This document shows positions 6,347 through 13,402 of a stretch of DNA of 40,884 nt, piece after piece. Each line of letters opens with the position of its first letter. Position 1 is the stretch's first letter. The DNA comes from a virus. Below the pieces are notes generated by a model. The model had not been told where the DNA came from. It worked only from the letters and a program-made list of their open reading frames with translations, and made no database searches. The stretch covers positions 1-40,884 of the IMG/VR virus record IMGVR_UViG_3300013131_000097; one strand, given 5' to 3'. The position numbers and the translations under genes are program-made.

Positions 6347-6371
6347 ATATCTCTTATTTTTTAATTTATTA

Positions 6372-6402
6372 TAAATTTAAGAAAAAAATCAATGCGATCC
6401 TA
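6372..6402 (-). promoter_or_regulatory. Class A promoter for 6155-6346
   Basis: Minus strand ATTAGGATCGCATTGA then TAAATTTA, 20 nt between TAG and the downstream box. Upstream tracts here read AAACTTTTTT on the minus strand, the reverse of the copies further left. Confidence 0.78.
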
Positions 6403-6438
6403 ATCTTTTTCAAAAAAAGTTTCAAAAAAGTTTGCTGG

Positions 6439-6816
6439 CTAATTAAAGCCAACAAACCCTTGTTTCAAATCTAATTCTAAATCTTCGGCAATTTCCTTTA
6501 AGCGATAATAAGGAGCATCTTCTAAATCTTCTTCTACTATGCTAGACACACTAGCTACATCATATCCATACCCGAAGCCATACCCGGTAATAGCTACTTG
6601 TATATCCTTTAAGCTTTTAGGTGCTTCCGAGATCCATTCCATATCAGACATAAACTCTTCTCCCATTTCTGCTTGGAACTTATTGCATGCATCCATCCAC
6701 ATTTGGTGCACTGCGGCTTTAACTTGCTCTGCAACCTGATCATTGTGGTCATACATTTCCTTGCTCCAAGGCTTCGTGATCTCAATTCCAAATTCAACTT
6801 TTTTCTCTTTTTTCAT
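6439..6816 (-). CDS. Unknown protein, 125 residues
   Basis: Acidic, mostly helical protein with a glycine/aromatic stretch (ITGYGFGYGYDVASV) in the middle. No family recognised. Class A promoter and AATAAGAGATATG leader support it. Confidence 0.8.
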   Translation of the reverse strand: MKKEKKVEFGIEITKPWSKEMYDHNDQVAEQVKAAVHQMWMDACNKFQAEMGEEFMSDMEWISEAPKSLKDIQVAITGYGFGYGYDVASVSSIVEEDLEDAPYYRLKEIAEDLELDLKQGFVGFN

Positions 6817-6839
6817 ATCTCTTATTTTTTAATTATACA

Positions 6840-6870
6840 TAAATTTAATGAATTAATCAATGCGATCCAA
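6840..6870 (-). promoter_or_regulatory. Class A promoter for 6439-6816
   Basis: Minus strand GCTTGGATCGCATTGA then TAAATTTA, 20 nt between TTG and the downstream box. It overlaps the stop region of the 6876-7280 gene. Confidence 0.78.
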
Positions 6871-6875
6871 GCATT

Positions 6876-7280
6876 TTAGGAAAAAAGTTTGGAAAAAGTT
6901 TTTGCTGTCTTAATAGGCTCTTTAAAGTCATTCTCACGTCCCCAAATCTCAGCTAAGCCACTATGGCCACATTTTGGAGTAACTGTATATAACACGTTGC
7001 CTGTGGTTAAGTCACAAATTCTAAAATCATCATATAACGGGCCATTCAACGGACAATTATTCTTAAAGAACACATACGTTTCCAAAATGTCAATCTGAGG
7101 ATTATGTTTGATAAACGTCTTTACTTGCTTCATCAGGTTCCAGGATTTGCGTTGCAGGCTAGAATCTTTACAAAACCAATCGTAAAAATTATAACATTCA
7201 TCATTACGGCCCGACGAGTCTAATATTAACCCGTTTTCGAATCCATTTAATTGCGTTGCTAAATTTGCTGTCTTTGTCAT
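6876..7280 (-). CDS. Unknown protein, 134 residues
   Basis: Starts at MTKTANLATQLNGFENG, right after AAAAATAAGAGATATG; the longer frame from 7334 would read through the promoter. Cys and aromatic residues are frequent (NDECYNFYDWFCKDSS, CPLNGPLYDDFRICD, CGHSG). No family recognised. Its last residues (KTFSKLFS) are encoded by the A/T-tract element that precedes the next promoter, so coding and regulatory sequence overlap. Confidence 0.78.
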   Translation of the reverse strand: MTKTANLATQLNGFENGLILDSSGRNDECYNFYDWFCKDSSLQRKSWNLMKQVKTFIKHNPQIDILETYVFFKNNCPLNGPLYDDFRICDLTTGNVLYTVTPKCGHSGLAEIWGRENDFKEPIKTAKTFSKLFS

Positions 7281-7303
7281 ATCTCTTATTTTTAAATTAT
7301 ACT

Positions 7304-7334
7304 TAAAGATAAGGAAAATAATAATGCGATCCAA
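7304..7334 (-). promoter_or_regulatory. Class A promoter for 6876-7280
   Basis: Minus strand GCTTGGATCGCATTAT then TATCTTTA, 20 nt between TTG and the downstream box. Rightmost class A copy. Confidence 0.76.
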
Positions 7335-7393
7335 GCAAAATGCAAAAAAAGTTTAGAAAAGTTATTCACAATTTTATTCACAAAGTTATTCAC

Positions 7394-7433
7394 AAAAAAA
7401 GCACCCGGGAATAAGAGAGAAACCCGAGTGCTT
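7394..7433 (-). terminator. Intrinsic terminator with anti-leader loop
   Basis: On the minus RNA, AAGCACUCGGG pairs with CCCGGGUGCUU (one U-G pair), followed by a run of Us (the plus strand has seven As at 7394-7400). The 13-base loop reads UUUCUCUCUUAUU, complementary to the AAUAAGAGA leader of the left-end genes. Confidence 0.88.
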
Positions 7434-7438
7434 AAGCC

Positions 7439-7465
7439 GCCTGGAAATAAGAGAGAGAACCAGGC
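7439..7465 (-). other. Hairpin with anti-leader loop
   Basis: Stem GCCTGG / CCAGGC with a 15-base loop that reads UUCUCUCUCUUAUUU on the minus strand. Stem sequence differs from the terminator hairpin 7 nt away, while the loop is shared, so the loop is what is conserved. Confidence 0.8.
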
Positions 7466-7586
7466 CGGTCCAATGCGTGGTAGGATCAACGGTGTTCGGA
7501 GCGTTGCGGCATCCTGTGGTTGTGATCCTACCGTTACGATCCGCCGGGTGTGTCTGGTTGGAGCACATGTATCCCGGACCCCGTCG

Positions 7587-7673
7587 TTAAATATTCCAAT
7601 TGTCTTGGTTAAAGCGCCAATCCAAGTAAGCACCGATCCCTAATACTACTGCTATTAATATGATTATTTCCAT
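7587..7673 (-). CDS. 28-residue membrane peptide
   Basis: Reads MEIIILIAVVLGIGAYLDWR then FNQDNWNI: one hydrophobic segment with a polar C-terminus. It is the first frame on a short transcript from the class B promoter at 7695-7725 and is preceded by AATTAAGAAGATAAC. The rest of the transcript is the structured RNA 7394-7586, so this may be a dual-function RNA. Function unknown. Confidence 0.6.
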   Translation of the reverse strand: MEIIILIAVVLGIGAYLDWRFNQDNWNI

Positions 7674-7694
7674 GTTATCTTCTTAATTACACTT

Positions 7695-7725
7695 ATATTA
7701 TATGATAACGCGCGCACATATCCAA
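7695..7725 (-). promoter_or_regulatory. Class B promoter for peptide/structured RNA
   Basis: Minus strand TTTGGTTGGATATG, 20 nt between TTG and TATAATAT. This is one of the best matches to the class B form. The expected start near 7688 gives a transcript of about 295 nt to the terminator. Confidence 0.78.
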
Positions 7726-7752
7726 CCAAATGTGCAAAAATGTTTACTCTGT

Positions 7753-8062
7753 ATAGCTAGTGATTCCAACTAAAACCGTTCTAACGGGGCTAAAAATAAG
7801 GCCTGGACTAAAAATAGGACTAAAAATAAGGCCACTTCGTCTAAAAATAAAAGGCTGTTTTTTCTAAAAATAGCCTGAATTTCGTCTAAAAATAACCCGG
7901 GGTGGGGAAGATCTGCTAAAAATGTACGGATATTGCTCTAAAAATAGGACGCTCAATAGCTAGTGATCTGAACATGACCAGCACTACATGCACTATATAC
8001 GCGATACCAGGTTACTCGCTATATACGCAAGATCGCATCTAAAAGCAAAATCACTATATACG
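7753..8062. repeat. Accessory repeats: ATAGCTAGTGAT and CTATATACG
   Basis: ATAGCTAGTGAT occurs at 7753-7764 and 7956-7967. CTATATACG occurs at 7993-8001, 8019-8027 and 8054-8062. They lie between two groups of CTAAAAATA repeats and suggest more than one bound protein in this region. Confidence 0.6.
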
Positions 8063-8424
8063 AGGACTAAAAATAACTGCACATTGGTCTAAAAATAAGG
8101 CCGCTCCTTCTAAAAATAAAACCAGGTTCCGATCTAAAAATAAGGCCACTTCGCCTAAAAATAGCCGATACCCTCTCCCGCGCCATACAGTTCGTTTAAG
8201 AACATCGAGGCCGTTTTAAGGGTTTGAATCCATTAGAACCGTAATATAGAGACTATGCCCCGCGAGACTGCGTAGGACCGGTAGGGAGATATATAACCTC
8301 GCCAGTCTGATGCTACTAGACACTAAACATTGCTTTTATTCTAAAAATGCGTCTAGCACTTTTACTGACAATGCAACTAAAAATAACGTGGGGCGGGGAA
8401 GGTACTAGACTCTGCCTTAAAAAT
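7790..8424 (+). repeat. CTAAAAATA iteron-like array
   Basis: About 15 copies of CTAAAAAT(A), usually CTAAAAATAAGG, start at 7790, 7808, 7820, 7841, 7864, 7886, 7916, 7938, 8067, 8089, 8110, 8134, 8155, 8341 and 8377, with weaker copies at 8039 and 8415. Many steps are 21-24 bp, two helical turns. All are in the same orientation. Longer units recur: GGCCACTTCG before copies at 7841 and 8155, and a GGGGNGGGGAAG block after those at 7886 and 8377. Iterons of a replication origin or a partition site are the best-known elements of this form; the role is inferred. Confidence 0.75.
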
Positions 8425-8636
8425 ACACCACCTAGTAACCTGGGTACGGGATCATCATGTTACGTATGCTTATACTTATTACATGTACTTGCATTACTTA
8501 CATTATACTTATTATGTGTATTGTCTTATGCTGTGTTCTTTATATGCTTCTTCAGTATCCGTAAACATTGCATTCCTACGGCTACTTGTTAGTTTGCAGT
8601 CAGTTCACGTGTATCAGCTTAAGTTAGATAACACGA

Positions 8637-8855
8637 TTATTCAAAAGGTGGTGGTGTTGGTACAGGGTGATAATCAATAAGTGGCAAGTCTTTTACCCAC
8701 ATAAAGTCAGGGTTTACACATTGCTGCATTTCTTCTTGTGAAATTACCCATTCAGCATCAGCTGTAACTATGGGATTAAAAAAGCTGTCAGGAGCATACC
8801 ATTGTCCTTGTAATTCGTCTTTTTGTACTTCTGTTAATAGTCCTACTTGTATCAT
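8637..8855 (-). CDS. Small fibre-associated protein
   Basis: 72 residues. VTADAEWVISQEEMQQCVNP followed by DFMWVKDLPLIDYHPVPTPP is like short proteins encoded directly after phage tail-fibre genes, where they may help fibre assembly. Its ATG overlaps the stop of the 8852-10588 gene (ATGA), so it is translationally coupled to the fibre. Role inferred from position. Confidence 0.75.
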   Translation of the reverse strand: MIQVGLLTEVQKDELQGQWYAPDSFFNPIVTADAEWVISQEEMQQCVNPDFMWVKDLPLIDYHPVPTPPPFE

Positions 8856-10588
8856 ACGTTTCTATTTAATGCTGTTTGAAATGTGGTTACTCGGCTGTTT
8901 AGGTTGGTTGCATCTGTATCAGTTAAACCATCTGATAAAAAACCAAAAGCTAATTGATGGTTGCTATAAAAATCAGTTCCTGCTGTATTATTTCTTGCAC
9001 CTAAATACATATTCCCATCAAATACTGCTGTCGTATTAGTAGTGTTTGTTCCCAAACTTACACCTGAACGATATGCTTGAAAATCTGTTGCGCTTCTTCT
9101 TGTACCAATTAACAATCCAGTAGTAGGGTTTGCCGTATAAGATATTAATGTTGAAGACGTACCGCTAATAAAGTTAGGAGATGTAAAATTATTTTGAACA
9201 AATAAACTTAATGCAGAATCAAAGCCTCCCCATACTTTTATGCCTGTTGTGTCATTAGTTCTTGAATAAACTCCGTATGCGTGACTTGTAGCTGAAATAT
9301 TTGTTTGTACTTTTAACTTAGTATCAGCATATCCATTAGTTCCATTAGGTGTTGCACCTGTACTTGAATGAGTCCATCCACCGTTGAATACCAATCTAAA
9401 TGCTCCGTCAGTATCTTGAGGGTCTTTAAGGTTGTATTTGTGAGTTGTACTTGTTCCACCCACAAAAGGATAGACAGCTTTCATTTTAGTCCACAAACTA
9501 TCTGCTTTAAGTCCTATTACAAGGTTGTTAATAGCGTTTGCTTCTACTTGGTCTTGAATATCTGCTGCCGTTACAAAGGCTTGTGCATCTGCATCACTTA
9601 CTGTTTGTGTGCCTATTGACCTTCCTAATGTTGTTTGAAATGCTTGTACTGCTGTGTAAAAGTTGGCTGCTTCTGTGTCATCAAATCCATCTCCTATTGA
9701 AGCGAAGGCACATTCTAACGTTGAATAAATGTTGTCAGGATAATTTCTTTTACCTATATAATAAGATACATTTGGTTTTGTTGTTCCCGCTGCCCCTGTT
9801 GATGTAGTTAAAATTGTAGTTCCATTCTTAATATATTTAAACAAATTAGATGCCGTTCTTGAATTTATAAGAAAATATCTACTATCACTTGTAGCTGGTA
9901 TATTAGCATTTGCAGCCATATTCCACATTGTGCTTCCGCCAGCTCCACTTCCATAACGTAAATTCAAATCAACTAAAGGAACTGGGCCACCACCCATTTC
10001 AATTCCACCTTGTGCATTTGTTCTTGAATAAAAACTTATGTGATTAGAATTTATATTTGTTAAATGTGAACTTGGTGTATAAAAAGTATCGGCATATCCA
10101 TTTGTTCCATTTGGTTTTGCTCCTGTACTTGAGTGTGTCCAACCTCCATTAAACACTAATCTAAATGCTGCATTTGTGTCTAAAGGATTTTTTAAATTAA
10201 ACTTATGTGTCGTTGCTGTTCCACCAACAAACGGATATAACGCAGAAAACTTAGTCCAAATGCTATAACCTTTTAAGTCTACTACTAATTGATTAATAGC
10301 ACTTTGTTCAGTAGGGTCTGTTATTGCCGCTGCTGTTATGAATGCTTGTGCATCTGGGTCAATACTTGCCGCAGCATCTTCTCCACCCGTACTAGTGACA
10401 CTAGCAAATATCCTAGCTTCTAATTCAGCACGTAATACACGCTGATAGTCAGCAAAACGTTTTGCATTTTGTTGTTGTATTGTCTTGCTACGAGATGTTG
10501 CAGCTTGTTGTTCTTTGATGCGTTCTCTTTCAACTTGATTGTGAACCAAATCAACCCGCTTAAGAAATTTATTATACTTATCATTCAT
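8852..10588 (-). CDS. Tail fibre-like protein with duplicated module
   Basis: 578 residues. Residues 1-65 form a charged coiled coil (VHNQVERERIKEQQAATSRS). Two copies of a module of about 240 residues follow. Each begins DAQAF(I/V)TAA and continues with (F/Y)PFVGGT-TTHK(F/Y)NLK, AFRLVFNGGWTHSSTGA, PNGTNGYADT and SRTN, then strand-rich sequence and a closing DGxxDTxAxN stretch. The modules look like lectin-type jelly-roll domains, as in receptor-binding fibres. The N-terminal half of each repeat is far better conserved than the C-terminal half, as expected if the latter contacts the host. No catalytic site seen. Confidence 0.8.
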   Translation of the reverse strand: MNDKYNKFLKRVDLVHNQVERERIKEQQAATSRSKTIQQQNAKRFADYQRVLRAELEARIFASVTSTGGEDAAASIDPDAQAFITAAAITDPTEQSAINQLVVDLKGYSIWTKFSALYPFVGGTATTHKFNLKNPLDTNAAFRLVFNGGWTHSSTGAKPNGTNGYADTFYTPSSHLTNINSNHISFYSRTNAQGGIEMGGGPVPLVDLNLRYGSGAGGSTMWNMAANANIPATSDSRYFLINSRTASNLFKYIKNGTTILTTSTGAAGTTKPNVSYYIGKRNYPDNIYSTLECAFASIGDGFDDTEAANFYTAVQAFQTTLGRSIGTQTVSDADAQAFVTAADIQDQVEANAINNLVIGLKADSLWTKMKAVYPFVGGTSTTHKYNLKDPQDTDGAFRLVFNGGWTHSSTGATPNGTNGYADTKLKVQTNISATSHAYGVYSRTNDTTGIKVWGGFDSALSLFVQNNFTSPNFISGTSSTLISYTANPTTGLLIGTRRSATDFQAYRSGVSLGTNTTNTTAVFDGNMYLGARNNTAGTDFYSNHQLAFGFLSDGLTDTDATNLNSRVTTFQTALNRNV

Positions 10589-10640
10589 GCAATAATAAAT
10601 ATGATGCTTAGCAGAAAGGGATGTTATTCTGATTTAAAGG

Positions 10641-10763
10641 TTATCGATTCACTGCACATTGATCAATCATTTCTGATAATCGATAAAGCTCATATGTTTG
10701 ATATGCTAACGCTATTGCAATTGCTATCAAAATAATTGTATTGATTTTTTTACCTGTATCCAT
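10641..10763 (-). CDS. 40-residue membrane protein
   Basis: Reads MDTGKKINTIILIAIAIALA followed by YQTYELYRLSEMIDQCAVNR: an N-terminal membrane segment and a short helical tail. Its start lies directly after the stop of the 10765-11136 gene (TAATATG). Function unknown. Confidence 0.7.
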   Translation of the reverse strand: MDTGKKINTIILIAIAIALAYQTYELYRLSEMIDQCAVNR

Positions 10764-10764
10764 A

Positions 10765-11136
10765 TTAATATTCTACTTCTTCTTGTTTGTTTAATTCTTC
10801 TTGCCGTATACGATCCTCTGCATATTCATATACTGCAAAGAAATCATCACGCTCCGGTTTATTTAATTGCAATAGTCTCGGGCCTACGGTGCGCATATCA
10901 CAGCATCCTTCGTCACCATCATAATGCAATGTGGCAACGGTATAGCAAGACTCTGGATTCACGAAACAATTTTCATGTATACTAACATTGTCATTTCTAT
11001 AGAAGCCTCCGCTTAATTCCCAACCGTTGTCAACGTATTCTTGCTCTTTTCCGTAATAACGGTTAGGATACCATTTAATGATTTCATAACGACCTTGACT
11101 AAAACGGCATTCAATTTGATTGATTCTTATTCTCAT
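10765..11136 (-). CDS. Unknown protein, 123 residues
   Basis: Start at MRIRINQIECRFSQGR, whose ATG overlaps the stop of the SWIM-protein gene (ATGA); the longer frame from 11172 would overlap that gene more. Aromatic-rich (RYEIIKWYPNRYYGKEQEYV) with several cysteines (ECRF, NCFV, SCYT, GCCDMR). No family recognised. Confidence 0.75.
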   Translation of the reverse strand: MRIRINQIECRFSQGRYEIIKWYPNRYYGKEQEYVDNGWELSGGFYRNDNVSIHENCFVNPESCYTVATLHYDGDEGCCDMRTVGPRLLQLNKPERDDFFAVYEYAEDRIRQEELNKQEEVEY

Positions 11137-11492
11137 TTGTGTTGTTGTTTTGCTTGTTCTAAATGCCGGCAACGTTTTCTAAAGCCAAACCCGGCACATG
11201 TACATGACCATCTAGCATTTTGCAATGTCACGGTATATGTAGATCCAGACGAACTTGCAATTTGATACTGTGCATCTCCGTTAAAGACGCGTTGTTTAAA
11301 TTGCCGTCTAACCCATATAGCATTTGCATCTTCTGCCGTAACGTCTTCTGCTACTCGTATGCTACCTCCTTCGGCATCATGAAATATCATGGTACGACCT
11401 GTAATAAAATTAACAATGATAGGAGGAAATAAAGACTCACCTCTTTGCATTGATCTAACTTGTTGTTTGCTATGAATTACATGTTGATGCAT
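11133..11492 (-). CDS. SWIM zinc-finger protein
   Basis: 119 residues. The C-terminus carries WSCTCAGFGFRKRCRHLEQA, a C-x-C ... C-x-H zinc site of the SWIM type, which usually mediates DNA or protein binding. The N-terminal part is strand-rich and not recognised. It opens a transcript of small genes: class B promoter at 11509-11539 and leader AATAAGAGT directly before ATG. Confidence 0.82.
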   Translation of the reverse strand: MHQHVIHSKQQVRSMQRGESLFPPIIVNFITGRTMIFHDAEGGSIRVAEDVTAEDANAIWVRRQFKQRVFNGDAQYQIASSSGSTYTVTLQNARWSCTCAGFGFRKRCRHLEQAKQQHK

Positions 11493-11508
11493 ACTCTTAT
11501 TTTATACT

Positions 11509-11539
11509 ATAATATAAGAAATAATGCATTACAATCCAA
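11509..11539 (-). promoter_or_regulatory. Class B promoter for SWIM gene
   Basis: Minus strand AGGTTGGATTGTAATG, then TATATTAT; 20 nt between TTG and the downstream box. It lies between the 11541 stop and the SWIM start. Confidence 0.75.
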
Positions 11540-11540
11540 C

Positions 11541-11960
11541 CTATTCGTCATCTAATCCGTCTAGCATTGTTACGTCCCAATCCAATTCATCATCACTTCC
11601 CCAATCCGATGCATCAGATACATCATGATGGAATAAAGCTTCTTTTAACGTTTTTATATCAAACTCTATAGGTCCATACTCACCATCAGAACAATCAAAG
11701 ACAACTTGATCTCCTACTAGTTTTAAATAGGCAGGACGATGCCATTGTGCATCTCCTTGATATACTATAGTTTCTCCGCTCATTGTTTTTACTTGTTTTT
11801 GTTGTTCTTGATATTTCCAACCATAATCCGAATTATTCTTCCATAATTCAAACATCACTAGTATCCATTCTACAAAGTCTTTTTCGTAGGTTAAACCTTC
11901 AACTTCGGCGTGAGTATTGCGAAGGACCCAACCTGTCCAATTTAATGTCCAATCTTCCAT
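11541..11960 (-). CDS. Unknown acidic protein, 139 residues
   Basis: Trp-rich N-terminus (MEDWTLNWTGWVLRN) and strongly acidic end (DASDWGSDDELDWDVTMLDG). The mix is like small phage inhibitors or DNA mimics, but this is only composition. Start overlaps the end of the 11960-12202 gene by one base. Confidence 0.75.
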   Translation of the reverse strand: MEDWTLNWTGWVLRNTHAEVEGLTYEKDFVEWILVMFELWKNNSDYGWKYQEQQKQVKTMSGETIVYQGDAQWHRPAYLKLVGDQVVFDCSDGEYGPIEFDIKTLKEALFHHDVSDASDWGSDDELDWDVTMLDGLDDE

Positions 11961-12202
11961 TATTTAATATCCTTTAAAGCATTCATACACATTTCTTTTA
12001 ATGCATCTAATTCAATCTCTGGTACTGTATCTGCATTAAAACATTGAAAGCCGGCAGTCTCAACATGATTATCGACCATTGACAATACATGATAATCATC
12101 TAGTTGTGTTTGCAAGCCTTTAGTTATTTCCGTTAACTTATCGCTACCCATGGTTTCTAGAGCTGATACTGGAATACGTATTATGAATATTGGTTTTGCC
12201 AT
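11960..12202 (-). CDS. Small unknown protein, 80 residues
   Basis: Begins MAKPIFIIRIPVSALETMGS, a pattern seen in short phage proteins with a beta strand then a helix (KLTEITKGLQTQL). No named family. Tightly packed between two other small genes in the same operon. Confidence 0.75.
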   Translation of the reverse strand: MAKPIFIIRIPVSALETMGSDKLTEITKGLQTQLDDYHVLSMVDNHVETAGFQCFNADTVPEIELDALKEMCMNALKDIK

Positions 12203-12203
12203 A

Positions 12204-12617
12204 TTATTTTTTTAACCAACCTAATTTAATCAATAGATCTAGAAAGCCTCGGAATTTAGCAATGCCTTCCAGTGTCATCATTTTTTTAGCTTCTCGCATA
12301 CTTAACTCATCGCCTTCATATACTCCCAGCATCCACGTTGGATTGTCTATGCTATGTTCAATCCAACTATCATTTGTGTCGCCAACCTTTTCAGTAATTG
12401 TTAACCAACAATCGCCCCACGTATCTTCTAATGCTATGCCATCTGGAGCTAACAATATTTTTGCTTCAAATGCATATTCCGAATCTTCCCATACGCGATG
12501 CAAACTACGTGTTACATCAAACTCGGCAATGTCTATCATGCTTACCGTGTCGGATATTATAGGCTTTGTTGTTTCTTTAACATACCAAACGCCATTAACT
12601 TGAATTCGATCTTCCAT
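12204..12617 (-). CDS. Unknown protein, 137 residues
   Basis: Strand-rich N-terminus (VNGVWYVKE) and C-terminal helix (IAKFRGFLDLLIKLGWLKK). Acidic overall. No family recognised. Ends 2 nt before the next start. Confidence 0.75.
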   Translation of the reverse strand: MEDRIQVNGVWYVKETTKPIISDTVSMIDIAEFDVTRSLHRVWEDSEYAFEAKILLAPDGIALEDTWGDCWLTITEKVGDTNDSWIEHSIDNPTWMLGVYEGDELSMREAKKMMTLEGIAKFRGFLDLLIKLGWLKK

Positions 12618-12628
12618 CTTGTTATTAT

Positions 12629-12838
12629 TTAATCAAACCATTTTTTAAATATCGTTGCATCAGCAACAGATTCTGTATTCTTTGTAACCTTTGTCTTTCT
12701 AGGAGCCGCTTTGCCGCTTTTAGGTTTTCTAAAACGTTCATAAGCTGATTTCAATTCGCCCGACATAATCTTAGAATATGGCACATGGACTTTGTGCTCG
12801 TTATCAAAATTCATGTTAGGTCTATTTACTGCACTCAT
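12629..12838 (-). CDS. Small basic unknown protein
   Basis: 69 residues with a lysine/arginine-rich middle (FRKPKSGKAAPRKTKVTKNT). Could bind nucleic acid by charge. Its ATG overlaps the stop of the 12835-13008 membrane protein gene (ATGA). Confidence 0.72.
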   Translation of the reverse strand: MSAVNRPNMNFDNEHKVHVPYSKIMSGELKSAYERFRKPKSGKAAPRKTKVTKNTESVADATIFKKWFD

Positions 12839-13008
12839 TTACTGTAATACATTCGTTGTTGTTCTAAAATAACTTCACGTAACATTGCATTCTCACGTTT
12901 TAATTCTTTACACGAGTCATAACGTTTCATAGTTTTAGTAACAATATATACGCCTAATACACTTCCTATAAGTGCCCCAGCAATCATTGCCCAATATTCT
13001 GTTTTCAT
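12835..13008 (-). CDS. 57-residue membrane/coiled-coil protein
   Basis: Reads MKTEYWAMIAGALIGSVLGV then YIVTKTMKRYDSCKELKREN and a helical tail: one N-terminal membrane segment followed by a coiled coil. This form resembles small spanin-like or membrane-anchored proteins, but no lysis role is shown. It overlaps genes on both sides by 4 nt, as is usual in this operon. Confidence 0.72.
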   Translation of the reverse strand: MKTEYWAMIAGALIGSVLGVYIVTKTMKRYDSCKELKRENAMLREVILEQQRMYYSK

Positions 13009-13157
13009 AATCCATTAATGTATTGATTAGCAAAAAGTAACCGAGCCAATTTAAACTCTCGAGCTACATATAATTTTAACCCATGTGCATGAGCTATTGG
13101 CTTAAGCATCGGCAGAATCTTGCTCAACGGCTGTTTGCCTAGCTGCGTTTTGTTCAT
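13005..13157 (-). CDS. Small basic unknown protein
   Basis: About 50 residues from MNKTQLGKQPLSKILPML. The C-terminus (LKLYVAREFKLARLLFANQY) is amphipathic and basic. The start is uncertain: a later ATG at 13109 overlaps the preceding stop by 8 nt and fits the local packing better, giving 34 residues; an earlier one at 13229 overlaps much of the preceding gene. Low to moderate confidence. Confidence 0.45.
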   Translation of the reverse strand: MNKTQLGKQPLSKILPMLKPIAHAHGLKLYVAREFKLARLLFANQYINGL

Positions 13158-13401
13158 AGTCAAATCTTTGAATGATAAATTTTCTTTGTGCGGAGCTTCT
13201 GGCGCTAGTCTTTTGTTGTACTTGCTCATACTCCGTTGTTAATTGTTCCATGGTTAATTCTGCAATTTCACGCATCGAGGGTGTCATGAATTCGCGTGGG
13301 TCAATTGTTTGTTGAAGCTGTTCTAACATTTTTTGTACTGCTTCATCTGTAGAGTCAATGCCATTTACTTGCATGAACTTTTGAAATTGTTCTTCTGTCA
13401 T
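13102..13401 (-). CDS. Unknown helical acidic protein
   Basis: 99 residues, rich in Gln and Glu (MTEEQFQKFMQVNGIDSTDE, AELTMEQLTTEYEQVQQK). Helical; resembles small phage coiled-coil proteins. No family recognised. Confidence 0.7.
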   Translation of the reverse strand: MTEEQFQKFMQVNGIDSTDEAVQKMLEQLQQTIDPREFMTPSMREIAELTMEQLTTEYEQVQQKTSARSSAQRKFIIQRFDYEQNAARQTAVEQDSADA

Positions 13402-13402
13402 T

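Larger units (their letters stand above)
7394..7586 (-). ncRNA. Structured RNA with two UCUCUUAUU loops
   Basis: GC-rich segment in an AT-rich genome, transcribed after the 28-residue peptide from the promoter at 7695-7725. It has a perfect 10-bp stem (TGATCCTACC 7523-7532 with GGTAGGATCA 7479-7488), a hairpin GCCTGG / CCAGGC (7439-7465), and the terminator hairpin. The last two hairpins present nearly the same loop, UCUCUCUUAUU, although their stems differ. This loop is the exact complement of AAUAAGAGA, found before the start codon of most genes below 7.3 kb. A trans-acting antisense role is inferred. No known RNA family recognised. Confidence 0.75.
7726..8636. other. Gene-free region with repeat array
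   Basis: No convincing gene on either strand. The left part (7790-8424) holds the CTAAAAATA repeats. The part 8164-8340 shows nothing I can name. The part 8425-8636 is T-rich on the plus strand, with two AATAAGTATAA copies on the minus strand near 8470 and 8510. Plus-strand open frames here have no leader or promoter. Confidence 0.6.

Noticed and set aside
7292-7633. Minus frame of 113 residues across the structured RNA
   Set aside because: It lies over the hairpins and terminator, has no leader, and its odd composition reflects GC-rich RNA structure. The promoter at 7695 and the 28-residue peptide explain the region better.
7790-8424. CRISPR array
   Set aside because: Repeat core is only 9-12 bases, spacing varies, and no cas genes are present. 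Iterons or binding sites fit better.
8347-8592. Plus-strand 81-residue hydrophobic frame
   Set aside because: No plus-strand promoter or leader, and all supported genes are on the minus strand. The Leu/Tyr/Cys richness follows from the T-rich sequence.
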